A stretch of DNA of 64,000 nucleotides, from assembly GCA_037043015.1 (NCBI GenBank), contig CM073321.1, positions 129,001 through 193,000 on the forward strand, read 5' to 3'. Within the stretch, counting starts at the first letter, position 1. Each line of letters starts with the position of its first letter. Below the pieces are notes generated by a model. That model was not told the origin of the DNA. It saw nothing but the letters and a program-made list of their open reading frames with translations, and ran no database searches. This stretch comes from Bryum argenteum (Eukaryota; Streptophyta; Bryopsida; Bryales; Bryaceae). Of this stretch, positions 24,401 through 35,815 are shown piece by piece. A program made the position numbers and the translations under genes.

Positions 24401-25101
24401 TAGATAAAGCGTTGTAAATAACTTTTTTAATCTATGTCCACACTTTTTTTGAGGATTAAATATCCACGAAATTACTTTTACTTCAAAATTCTATTTTTCG
24501 GCACCATTGTTATTTTACAGATATAATACTTTTTATATAATATTTTTTAAATATTTAAATATTTTTAAATCATAAAAAATTTACAAAATTATAATATTTC
24601 AGTTTATTTGAATATAATAAAAATTTACAAAATATATTTTTTATTGGAATATGATTTTTTATTTTAATATTATTAAAAAATAGACCAATGAAAAAATAGT
24701 GAGAATAGCCTGAATATATATTACAAAAGTGTGATGTTTTTTTTTCTACTTTTGAAAACCGCTGCCCATTCAGCTACTCTTTTAACATTAAAAATGCTTT
24801 TTACCCTGTACAACGGTAAATTTTGGTCGTTTTTACCTTGCTGGTCCAAAATCCCTTGCCAACGTGGAAGTTTGATGTCTATCGGGATGTCTTCAAAGAC
24901 ATCCATGTCTTCAAAGACATCCATGTCTTCACCAACATCTTTTTGTTTGGTGATGTCTTCATGCCCCTCCAATCCAAAATGTGCCCGTTAGACGTACAGA
25001 CATCCTCCCGTCTTCGAAGACATCTTTTAAGACAGTAAGACATCACAAAATACATTAGACATTACACAAGACATCACAAAAAACAGGGCTTTCTTATAGT
25101 G
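21491..25101. mobile_element. Non-autonomous CACTA (En/Spm-type) transposon
   Basis: The 3611-bp element begins CACTATAAGAAA and ends TTTCTTATAGTG, with extended imperfect terminal inverted repeats, and is flanked by the 3-bp TSD TAT (21488-21490 and 25102-25104). Many GATGTCTTA / AGACATC motifs lie in both orientations over the terminal regions (about 21530-22140, 22600-22900, 23430-23540, 24240-24350, 24880-25080), as expected for subterminal transposase-binding repeats of CACTA elements. No transposase ORF is present. Removal with one TSD restores the exon IIDVVQHINK of copy B, followed at once by a GTACTATT splice donor. Confidence 0.93.
22890..23710. repeat. Internal duplications in the CACTA element
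   Basis: A segment of about 190 bp is duplicated in tandem (about 23000-23225 and 23225-23395; both contain GGTCTCATGACCTAACTATG then GGCGGCGGC). Short units starting TTCCACAACAAATCAAATAC (about 22890-22960) and TTCCACAACAAAGCACG (about 23630-23700) are also repeated. Confidence 0.7.
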
Positions 25102-28100
25102 TATGCTGGACAACATCAATAATTTGCAAATCTTTGTTTCCAGTCGTCAACGATTGATGAACAAAATCTCCAATGTTCCCCTTCTCGTGATGCATAGGCA
25201 GAGTGGCTGATATTTTTGACGACGAGCTCCTATCAATGTGTTTGGATTTCGGAACAGGGCGTTTGGCAAATTTGGGCTGACTGAGTCAACGAGGAGAATG
25301 CGGAGAGTTGTGGTCAACGATAAAGGATACAGGAGGGGATCTCGCATTCGTAAGTCCACCTCCGGAAACCTGATTCAATCATGCACCGCGTCTAACAACA
25401 TTGACTGTTGCAGCATGTAAAGTTTGAGTAAGATCAAGGTCCTCGGGAACTGCAATGTCCAGTTGGAGAGGAGCGATTTCTCCGGATTCTTGTTCAAGAT
25501 CTACTACACGGTCCGCAGCAGCCTTGCGTCCCTTCTTGTTTGCTCGAGCTTTGAGCATGGCAGCAGGAGAAGGTGGTAGAGAGCGTGTGACAGGTGCGCT
25601 TGGTAGAATTGAGACGTCGTTGTTGTCATCATCATCGATCTCCATAGGTACATTGCCACCTACAAGTGAACCGAGGTTTCAAATAAGTTGTTTCTCCTCC
25701 TTGTGCACGAAGTTATCCTGACACTCAAGAAACCAACCACCAGTCATCAATTGCGAGTTACTAAATTGCCTCTGTTGGGCTTCGGAGAAGATGCTGGAGG
25801 AATCATTTGTGACTGCAACGTCTTCAAACCCTAAAGGAATGGACCATGAAGCTAATGTTCCTTTGGCAATAAGCTTTTGCTTCAAGTACCTACAAGAAGA
25901 AGAGCATATTAGAACAACGGAATGGAATATATAAAACAGAATTTGTTAGTAGAAAATTAGCTAACGGTTGGCACACTAGAATAATAGTCGTTTGATATTG
26001 ACTTTGCTACCCCTAATCTTTTGAATATCTGTGCCTTCAATAAACTTTGGGCTTGCATTTGGAGCAAGGTAGTTGCCGAATGCCTTCTCGCAGTAAAGCA
26101 ACCTCCACTTCTCGACATATGCGGATGGCTTCAAGACGGCGTCAGACCAATGAATGTTGAGATTGTCTTTCTCGATAACCTTCTCCATTTCACTTTCTAG
26201 AGATTTCTCCAACTGCACATACATAGAATACGTTCAAAAATAGATAACTCAAATGGCCAGACTAATGTAAACACATAAGTGGGGACCGAATTGCCTGTGT
26301 CTATAGAGAAGCACAATGGAGCAATGTAATCAAACTTTTATCCTTCATAGGGCGGTCCTCCGGGAAGTGGACTGATCGTCGAACATCGTTTGGTGCGTTC
26401 TACCATTGCAACCACTTTCCCTTGAAATCAACGTGAACATTGGTAGTGGATACCATGTGCAAGCGATCGTTTGTTGTATCCGGTTTGAGGTTTTGGCTGT
26501 AGTGTGAATAAATCTGCACAAGATACGGATTGAAAGAACGAAATTTAATTTTGGAATTCAATAATATATAGGCGCAAAAGGAATCTTAAAAAAGTCACAT
26601 ACACACGTCTTTCAGGAATACTCTCCCAAGTTTGTTTATCCCACTGTGACCATTTTGTCAAAAAATTTGCTATGGATTGCTTTGATTTCGGCTTTGATGG
26701 CATTATCCATGGCACTCCATACTCCCGGCCCCATTTGCTTATCTTTCGGGACAGTGGCATAGTAAACAGTTTTGGCATTGCCCGATGCTTTCGCTAACCT
26801 CCTCTGTACAAAAGAAAACTAAGAATAAGAAGATATTAAAAATTAAATATTCTGTACAAGAGACAAGCAAATGTAACGAGAACTTACCAAATATAAGAAC
26901 GTAACGAGGACGTCTATGGTGATCGGGTACCAAGTTTCTTTTTTCGCCTTCGCGTTCTTGCAGATTTTGTAGTCCTGTGGACTAATGAGATCTTTGAAAT
27001 CATGCTGTTTCAACTTACCAAATTTCCTCATGCGTTGAAGTTTAGCACATAGGCTATTCTCAACATCCTCATGTTTTGTAGACCTACAGAGCGGAATCAG
27101 AAATTAGGAACGTTGTAGGAAGATAAAATATTGAATAAATTGAAGTTAAGAAAAGTGATATTTTCTTACCAATTGATGTCATTCATAGCGTGAAGGAGCA
27201 AATTGCTCTCCCCGCGAGCATCAAGTATGATACAATCGACCGAGATATGTCACGAAGGATCCATCTTGTGGTACCTTTTTACGTGCCGCATCCACGTCGT
27301 AACACGATGATTACCTTTGTAAACAGAGAAGTACTTTCCGATGAGATGATGGAGATTCGGATCTGACCGCAGCGTCTTGTCGAACTCGTCATTAGCCTCT
27401 CTCCAAAGCGTATCCGTCCACACATCATCTCCAGAGTCAACCAATTGTTCTCTGCTTTTCCTATCGTAAGGAGATACGTACATAATACGATCGCCTTCGC
27501 GATAACCCTTGTTGAACTTGTTCTCTAGTTTTTGTAAGTCTTGTTCTGAAATGAGTCAAACTTTTGGATAACAAACAAGGCAACACAATGGAATCATCAT
27601 GCGAAATTTTTTTACAAGTTTGTAATGCAACCTGTTTATGATGGCGATTGAATAACTCTTGTGAATCATCCGCATTTCGTTTGCACTCCACTCTGGATCT
27701 TCGTTGTGGAGATAAGGGAGCATGTGGACAACTTGAACGTTGACACCTCCAGGCAATGCAGGTTCCTCATCATCGAGAGAGGATCATGTCCATCATCAGC
27801 ATCAAATATTTGCGGGAGATGGGCAGCTTCCGATAGACTTTCATGAGGAACCGCATCGCACGAGCCTTCTAGTATTTGTTGTTGTGGAACGATCCCGTCA
27901 TCACCAATAATGTCATTTGTTGTTGCGGACGCAAGTCTGTCACTTCCACAAGAAATCCACGAAAACAATGAATACACTGAACTTGCCTTTGCCTCAATCA
28001 GTACGAGGCAGCCCACGACGAGCAACCAAAGCAACCGCGACCTGCAGAGATCCAACGATGGATACCTACAGGGCACCTCCTGTACATCATACATGACACC

Positions 28101-29734
28101 TCGCTGCACGGCATCCCATCACCCTTTGAGACAATAAGGTCCACCGGTGAACACAACAGCATAAGGGGGAGTGATCAAAATAAAAATAAACGAAGTACCC
28201 GACCCTCCAATGTCAGCCTTACGTAGACGCGAGTCTATCACTCCTCGGAAAAATCCACGAAATCCTCCAACACACTGAACCTGTCTTCGCCTCAATCAAC
28301 ACAAGGAGGCCTTCAAAACGGGCTTACAAAGCAACCAAGACCAACAAGGATCTGACGGCAGAGATCACAGTGAACACAAGAGCATCGAGGAGAAGCAATA
28401 ATAAAAAATAAATACATCTAAGTACACGTCCTTCCGAAGTCAGCCTTTCGTGGACGCCAGTCTATCACTCCGCAAAGAAATCCACGAAAACCATGAACAC
28501 AATGAACCTGTTATTTTATAAATCAGCACAAGGCAACCCATCACCAGCAACCAAAGCAACCAAGATCGGCAGAGATCCAACAATGGACACCTCCAGGGCA
28601 CCTCGTCCACAACAAACAACACACCTCGCTGTACGGCATCCTATCACCCTTTGACACAATAAGGTCCACCGTTGAACACAAGAGCATCGAGAAGGAGTGA
28701 TTAAAAAAAAAAACAAGTAACCGGTCCTCTGGCGTCAGCCTTGTGTGGACTCAAGTCTGTCACTCTCCCGAGAAAGTCATGAAAACCATGAACACACTGA
28801 ACCTGCCTTTCCGACAATCAACATGAGGCACTCCATGACCAGCAACCAAAGCAACCACAACCTGCACAGATCCAATCATGGACACCTACATGGCACCTCC
28901 TCCACAGCATACAAGACACCTCGCTGCACGGCATCTCATCACCCTTCCACACAATAAGGTCCACCGTTGAACACAACAACATGAGGACAAGTGAGTAAAA
29001 AAAAACGAAGTACATGGCCCTTCGAGGTTAGCCTTGCGTGGACGCAAGTCTGTCTTTCTCCATAGAAATCTACAAAAACCATGAACACGTGTGAACCTGC
29101 CTTTTTAACAATCAAGACAAGGCAGCCCATGACCAGCAACCAAAACAACAAGGACCTGCACTGATCCAATGATGGACACCTACATGGCACCTCCTGCACA
29201 GCATACAAGACACCTCGCTGCATGGCATCTGATCACCCTTCGACACAATAAGGTCCACCGGTGAATACAACATCATGAGGGGGAGTGATAAAAAAAAAAT
29301 ACACGAAGTACCCGGACCTTTGAGGTCAGCCTTGCGTGGACACAAGTCTGTCACTCCCTGGGAAATCCACGAATACCTTCCACACAGCGAACATGTCTTC
29401 GCCTCATTCAACACAAGGAGGCCTTCAAAACGAGCTTACGAAGCAACCAGAACTAGCAAGGATCTGACAGAAGTGAACACAGTGAACACAAGACCATCGA
29501 GGGGGAGTGATAAAAAGAGAAAAAAAAATTGAAGTATCCAACCCTCCAAGGTCAGGCTTGCGTGGACGCAAGTCAGTCACTCTTCAGAAATCCACGAAAA
29601 CCTTCAACACAGTGAACCTGTCATTGCCTCATTCAACACAAGGAGGCCTTCAAAAGGGCGTTAGGAAGCAACTACAACCAGCGGGGATCTGACGGAAGAG
29701 ATCACATTGAACACAACAGCATCACGGAAGAGTG

Positions 29735-29776
<42 letters not shown>

Positions 29777-30357
29777 AAAGAACACGACCCTCCGAGGTCA
29801 GCCTTGGGTGAACGCAAGTCTCTCACTCCACATAGAAATCCACAAAGACCATGAACACACTGAACTTGTCTTTGCCTCAATCAACACGAGGCAGCGCAAG
29901 ACGACCAACCAAAGCAACGAGGACCACCAGAGATCAATGATGGACACCTACACGGGACCTCTTCCACAACATACAGCACCCCTCCCTCCACCGCATCCCA
30001 TCACCCTTTGACACAATAAGGGTCCACCGGTAAACACAACAGCATGAGGGGGAGTGATAAAAAAAAACATACAAAGTACTAAGCCTTCCGAGGTCAGCCT
30101 TGCATGGACGCAAGTCTGTCACTCTCGAGAGAAATCAATGAAAACCTTGAATACACTGAACTTATCTTCGCCTCAATCAACATAAGGAGGCCTTCAAAAC
30201 GGGCTTACGAAGCAACAAGGACCAGCACAGATCCAACGATCGACACCTACAGGGCACCTCCTACTGAGAAACATGACAACTTGCTGCACGGCATCATATC
30301 TCCCTTCGACACAATAAGGTCCACCAGTTCATACAACAACATGAGAGAGAGTGATGG

Positions 30358-30388
<31 letters not shown>

Positions 30389-30479
30389 ACAAAGAACCCC
30401 GATCTTCAAGGTCAGCCTTGCGTGGACGCAAGTCTGTCCCTCCCCGGACAAATCCACAAAAACCTTCAACATACTGAAC

Positions 30480-30813
30480 CAAGGTTGTCATATCGGGCGT
30501 GTTGAGGTAATCGGGCGGGCAAAACGGGCGTACGAGTTGTCCTGGACGGACGGGTGTGCCCTCCCACCTTGATTGTAGGGGGTGTGTAATTTAACGTGGG
30601 TAACAAACTTTGCAATAAAAAGCGTGTGGCGTTCCACGCGGCCCGTACGCGGCGGCCAAGTGGCTTAGTTTTCACCTAAACCCTTGCCATGTCGTTGTTT
30701 TTTTACCTAAACTAAAAGTCAACAGCCGTTTGACCCTATCGGGCGAGCCACAACTCAATCGGACGGACAAGGCGGACGGGCGAGCGGCATGCCCGCCCGG
30801 TATGACAACCTTT
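30480..30813. mobile_element. hAT-like MITE inside the tandem array
   Basis: The 334-bp insert has terminal inverted repeats CAAGGTTGTCATATCGGGCG at the left and CGCCCGGTATGACAACCTTT at the right (two mismatches). It is flanked by the 8-bp duplication TACTGAAC / CACTGAAC (one mismatch, in the repeat unit itself). An 8-bp TSD and CA-type end fit the hAT superfamily. No ORF. Confidence 0.85.
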
Positions 30814-31474
30814 CACTGAACTTGTCTTCGCCTCATTCAACACGAGAAGGCCTTCAAAACAAGCTTACGAAGCAACCTAGACCAGCAAGATCTGACGGAA
30901 GAGATCATAGTGAAGAGAAAAGCATCGAGGGGGAGTGATAAAAAAATAAAAAAATAAAAAAAATAAAAAAATAAAAAAATAAAAATAAAAAATCGAAGTA
31001 TCCGGCCCTCCGAGGTCAGGCTTGCGTCAACGCAAATCTGTCACTCTCCAAAGAAATCCACGAAAACATTCAACACAATGAACATGTCCTTGCCTCATTC
31101 TACAATAGGAGGCCTTAGAAAGGGCCTTACAAAGCAACCACAACCACCAGAGATCGGACGGAAGAGATCACATTGAATACAACAGTAATAAGGAAGAGTA
31201 AAAAAAGAAAAAAAAAAAAAAAAAAAAAAAAAACAACGAAGTATACGACCCGTCGAGGTCAGCCTTGCGTGGATTGAAGTCTGTCACTCCCCGGACAAAT
31301 CCACAATAACCATGAACACACTCAACTTGCATTTGCCTCAATCAACACGATGCAGCCTAGAACTAGCAACCAAAGAAACCATGACCACCAGAGATCAACG
31401 ATGACCACTTACAAGGCACCTCCTCTACAACATAGAGCACACCTTGCTGCACGGCATCCCATCACCTTTTGACA

Positions 31475-31834
31475 GATAGATAGATAAAAACTCCGGTCCC
31501 TTTCTAAGGGGCCGGCGTGAATGAAGTGTCCGTTCGTAATGCTAATATCTCAATGGCTACCGGACAAGGGGAAAATGGAACAATACTACTTCCCCCTCTT
31601 GAGGGTGGACACTATAACTACGCTAGCTTCTAGCCTAGTTACTAATGCCTTGAAAATATTTGACATAGTACCCTCCCAAAGGGCTTTGAGGTTTCCATAC
31701 AACAAGGTCCAAAGACCCCCCACAATAGTTGGGTAGACTTTAGTGGTGAGCACCACGCCGGCATGGAGAATAGAACCCACGACCTCCTCATTGGGGGCCT
31801 AAGCCCTAACCACCAAGCTAAGGCTTGTGGTGCC
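31475..31834 (-). mobile_element. tRNA-derived SINE inside the tandem array
   Basis: Read on the minus strand, the 360-bp insert starts GGCACCACAAGCC, has an A-box-like TAGCTTGGTGGTTAGGGC and a B-box-like GTGGGTTCTATTC about 30 bp later, and ends in a TATCTATCTATC simple tail. It is flanked by an imperfect 13-bp duplication (TCACCTTTTGACA at 31462-31474, TCACCCTTCAACA at 31835-31847). Pol III promoter spacing, short tail and TSD length all fit a plant tRNA-SINE. Confidence 0.82.
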
Positions 31835-33674
31835 TCACCCTTCAACACAATAAGGTGCACCGCTAAACACTACACCATGAGGGGAGTGATTAAAACAAAA
31901 CAAACAAAGTAACCCGCCTTTCGACGTCAGCCTTGCCTGGACGCAAGTCTGTCACTCCACAGAGAAATCCACGGAAACCTCCAATACAATGAACTTGTCT
32001 TTGTCTCAATCAACACGAGGAGGCCTTCAAAACGGGCTTACGAAGCAACCAGGACCAGCAAAGATCCAATAATGGACACCTACGGGGCACCTCTAGCATA
32101 GCATACACGACACCTCGCAAGACGGCATCGTATCTCCCTTCGACACAATAAGGTCTACCGTTGAACACAACAACATGAGGGAGAGAAATAATAATAAAAA
32201 ACGAAGTACCCGGCCGTCCAAGGTCAGCCTTGCATGGACGCAACTCCGTCGCTCCACCCTGAAATCCACGAAAACCATGAGCACACTGAACTTGCCATTT
32301 CTTCAATTAACACGAGGCAGCCCATGACCCACAACCAAAGCAACCAGGACCACCAAAGATCAACGATGGACACCTATAGGGCACCTCCTCCACAACATAG
32401 AGCACACCTTGCTGCACGTTATGCCATCCCCCTTCGACACAATAAGGTCCACCGGTAATCACAACATCATTAGGGGGAGGAATTAAAAAAAAACAAACGA
32501 AGTAACCAGCCTTCCAAGGTCAGCCTTGCGTGGACGTAAGTCTCCCAATCTACGCAGAAATCCAAGGAAACCTTGAAAACACTGAACATGTCTTCACCTC
32601 AATCAACACAAGGGGGCTTTTGAAACGAGCTTACAATGCAACCACGACCGGCAGAGATCCAACTAAGGACACCTACTTGGCACCTCTCGCACAACATACA
32701 TGACAGCTGGCTGCACGACATTTTATCTCCCTTCGACACAATAAGGTCCATCGGTGAACACAACAACAACAAGGAGAGTGATAAAAAATTAAAAAAAAAC
32801 GAAGTACCCGGCCCTCCAAGGTCAGCCTTGTGTGGACTCAAGTCTCTCACTCCCCGGAGAAATCCACAAAAACCATGAACACACTGAACTTGCTTTGGCC
32901 TCAATAAACAAGAGGCGCTCTATGACGAGCAACCAAAGCAACCAGGACCAGCAAAGATCAACAATGGACACCTACAGGGCACCTCCTCAACGACATACAG
33001 CACACCTTGCTGCACGGCATCCCATCACCGTTCAACACAATAAGGTCCACCGGTAAACACAACAACATGGGCAGGAGTGATTAAAACAAAACAAATGAAG
33101 TAACTAGCCTTCTGATGTCAGCCTTGCGTAGACGCAAGTCTGTCACTCCTCTGAGAAATCCAAGAAATCCAAGAACACACTAAACCTGCCTTTTCCTCAA
33201 TCAACACGAGGCAGCCCATCACGAGCAACCAAAGCAACCAAGATCAGCAGAGATCCAACGACGGACACCTACAGGGCACCTCCTGCACAGCATACAAGAC
33301 ACCTTGCTGCACGTCATCCTTGCACCCTTTGACACAATAAGGTCCAACGATAAACACAACAACATCAAGGAAGAGAAAAATAAATAAATAAACGAAGTAC
33401 ACGACCCTCCGAGGTCAGCCTTGCGTGGACGCAAGTCTGTCACTCCCCGGAGAAATCCACAAAAATTATAAACACACTGAACTTGCTTTCGCCTCAATCA
33501 ACACGAGGCAGCCCAGGACAAGCAACCAAAGCAACCAGGACCAGCAGAGATCAACGATGGACACCTACATGGCACCTCCACCACAACATACAGCACACCT
33601 CGCTGCACGGCATGCCATCCTCCTTCGACACAATGAGGTCCATTGGTGAACACAACAGCATGAGGGGGAGTGAT

Positions 33675-33714
<40 letters not shown>

Positions 33715-33961
33715 GATGTACTTGGCGATTTGAGGTCAGCCTTACATAGACGCAATTCTGTCACTCCTCGGAGAAATGCACGCAAACCTTCACCATACTG
33801 TACCTACCTTTTCATCAATCAACACGAGGCAGCCCATGACCAGCAACCAAAGCAACCAGGACCAGCAGGGATCAACGATGGACACCTACTGGGCACATCC
33901 TCGACATTATAGAGCGAACCACGGTGCATGGCATCTCACCACCCTTTGACACAATAAGGTC

Positions 33962-35381
33962 TGTGAACGAAAAAAACCACCATGGTGTGGCCTTTGGTCA
34001 CAAGGGATTTTAGGAAACAAGATTACATGAAGAGAAGAAGAAGAGTGAAGAGGAGAAAAGAAGAGAATGAGGGAGAAAAAAAAGAAGAAGAAAAGTACCA
34101 CCGGCCGGATGCCGAGGGGAAAACCGTTTCAATACTCTGACTTTGGGAGCCGATTTCTCCCTCTCTAAAGATCGGATCAGGGCATACTATATACCCCTAG
34201 AAAGCTCTTTTGGAGCTCTACCTACCCTAGAAATCTCAATAGCATAGGGAAAAACTCCGTGACTGATTGATGTTTGAACACATCTGATTTGTTCACTTCC
34301 GGGGGGGAACCGTTTTCGACACCCCGACTTTGGGAGCCAATTTCTCCCTCTCTACAACTCGGATTTGAGCATGCTTACTACCGTTGGAAAGCTCTACTTA
34401 CAAGCTACCTAGCACAAAAATCTCAATCAATTTGAAGAAGAATTGAGCGACTGATGGGGGAAAGATTGAGAGACATTTGATGGGATTGAGAGAATTGAGA
34501 GAAAGGGCCCACGGCCTCCTTCTCTCAACAACTAAACAAATCAAGAAAACATTCACTTGAGAAGGGCTCTCCTTCTCCTATCAACAAACAATTCAAAAAG
34601 AAGAAGGGCTCTCCTTTTCCTATCAACTAACAATTCAAGAGGAAAATCAATGTGAATAAGAAGATCAAGAGATAAAGAAGGTGAAGAAGATGGAGGAAGA
34701 GGCCCATGGCCCTCCTACTCTAACTAGATGGAGGTGATTTTAAGAAGCTTGGAAACAAGCTCTTAAATACAACATAAGGGGCTGCCGGAGAGGCGGCTCA
34801 CCCTAACCCTATCAAGGCTCAAAGCCCTAATCTAAGGTCCTTGTGGATGAATGTTGCCCCAACTCCATAGCGCTCCGTTCTTCAAACACACCAACTAATC
34901 CACCAGCTCTATAAATGAATGTAACTTACCAATGCCACCACAAAGTTAGATGAACAAAACCAATACAATCATATCACAAACACAAACATGAATATCAAAA
35001 GTTAATTACGCAAGGCCAACGGTAAATATCTAATCCAAAGTCAAGCAACTAATCCTGCGCTAATTAAGGATCCACTAGGGGGCTTTTTACCTCCTCTAGG
35101 CCTTCCTCAACGCATTAAGGATCCACTAGGGAGCCTTTTACCTCCTCTAGTCCTTCCTTATCGAACCATTCACTCCTAATCTAATCTAAACTCAAAATCG
35201 ATGCTAAATAATCTACCCAAGGTCTTACGAAAATTATCTTTTAACATGCATATTATGTTCACAACTTAATTTTTTTGATTTTGTCAAATTACCCCAAGAT
35301 TGCATTGTTCATTAACAATTCACTCACAAAACCAATGAAAAAACATACAATGAAACAAGAGAGTCAAATCAAGCTCTCACA
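33962..35381 (+). mobile_element. Solo LTR, family A, copy 2, inside the tandem array
   Basis: The 1420-bp segment runs from TGTGAACG to CTCTCACA with the perfect TSD AGGTC (33957-33961 and 35382-35386). The array unit continues across it (CACAATA-AGGTC / AGGTCCACCGG). It matches 7417-8990 in reverse and 48327-49698 in the same orientation. Confidence 0.92.
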
Positions 35382-35815
35382 AGGTCCACCGGTGAATACA
35401 ATAGCCTGAGGGGGAGTGATTTAGAAAAAAAAGAACCGAAGTACTTGACCCTCCTAGGTCAACCTTGCGTGGACGGAAGTCTGTCACTCCCCGGAGAAAT
35501 CCACAAAAACCTTCAATACACTGAACTTATCTTCGCCTCATACAACACGAGGAGGCCTTCGAAAGGGCCTTACAAAGCAACTAGGATCAGCAGGCATCTG
35601 ACTGAAGAAATTATAGTAAATACAACAGCATCCAGGTTGAGTGATAAAAAAAAATTCCGAAGTACCAGGCGGAGGACTAGCAACCCAAGCAACGAGGACC
35701 AGCAGTGATCAATGATGGAGGCCTACATGGCACCTCTGGACAGCATAGAGGACACCTAACTACAGGGCATCCCATCACCCTTTGACACAATAAGGTCCAC
35801 CGGTGAGTATAATCA

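Larger units (their letters stand above)
20100..27920 (-). pseudogene. ParB-like / DNA N6-N4 methyltransferase-like gene, copy B (intron-rich, broken)
   Basis: Minus-strand exons with mostly intact GT-AG borders: about 27920-27630 (acidic N-terminus, frameshifted), 27545-27170, 27083-26888, 26803-26603, 26513-about 26290, 26212-about 25970, 25889-about 25105 plus 21490-21480, about 21430-21048, 20956-20687, 20611-20420 and 20325-20100. Exon 2 has YFSVYKGNHRVTTWMRHV (ParB-like GNHR box) followed by HISVDCIILDARGES. The C-terminal exons have DLIFADALENLSVPG (motif IV position, DPPY lost), GAILVMHPKER, and across the last splice GGIVFDWIASIG joined to ASVIACARSNRHLIAMEPD, matching the VLDPFxGxGT...AxxxxRxxIGxE pattern of N6_N4_Mtase. 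TGA, TAA and TAG stops (for example W to TGA after KMDPS) and one or two frameshifts show it is dead. The CACTA element at 21491-25101 interrupts one exon. The 5' end abuts the tandem array. Family call is by motif reading only. Confidence 0.6.
29732..33715. repeat. Long poly(A) tracts in array units
   Basis: The A-tract of the unit is expanded at about 29737-29775, 30357-30387, 31207-31232 and 33680-33712, always at the same place after GAGTGAT or an equivalent sequence. Around 30940-30990 it has become an AAAAAAT-type repeat. Confidence 0.9.
27922..35815 (+). repeat. Tandem satellite-like array, about 20 units of roughly 225-320 bp
   Basis: Units start with a conserved GTCAGCCTTGCGTGGACG block at about 27922 (partial), 28212, 28438, 28733, 29026, 29322, 29548, 29796, 30090, 30408, 31012, 31256, 31924, 32220, 32516, 32818, 33113, 33410, 33732 and 35455, with a last partial unit to about 35815. 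Long units are about 295 bp. Short ones are about 225-248 bp and have a different middle block (GAGGCCTTCAAAACGGGC). Each carries the hairpin CTTGCGT-GG-ACGCAAG, and near its end a purine block GAGGGGGAGTGAT followed by an A-tract that varies from about 4 to 40 bases. The 74-aa ORFs seen in several units are by-products of the repeat. Three younger elements interrupt the array. Confidence 0.92.

Noticed and set aside
28745-33912. Series of about 74-aa similar ORFs (starting MDASLSLPGEIHKN) in the tandem array
   Set aside because: They follow the repeat unit, are broken in other units and have opposite-strand ORFs of equal length. Repeat by-products rather than a peptide family.
27922-35815. 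CRISPR-like appearance of regular repeats
   Set aside because: Units are 225 bp or longer, diverged and in a eukaryotic TE-rich context. No short direct repeats with unique spacers.
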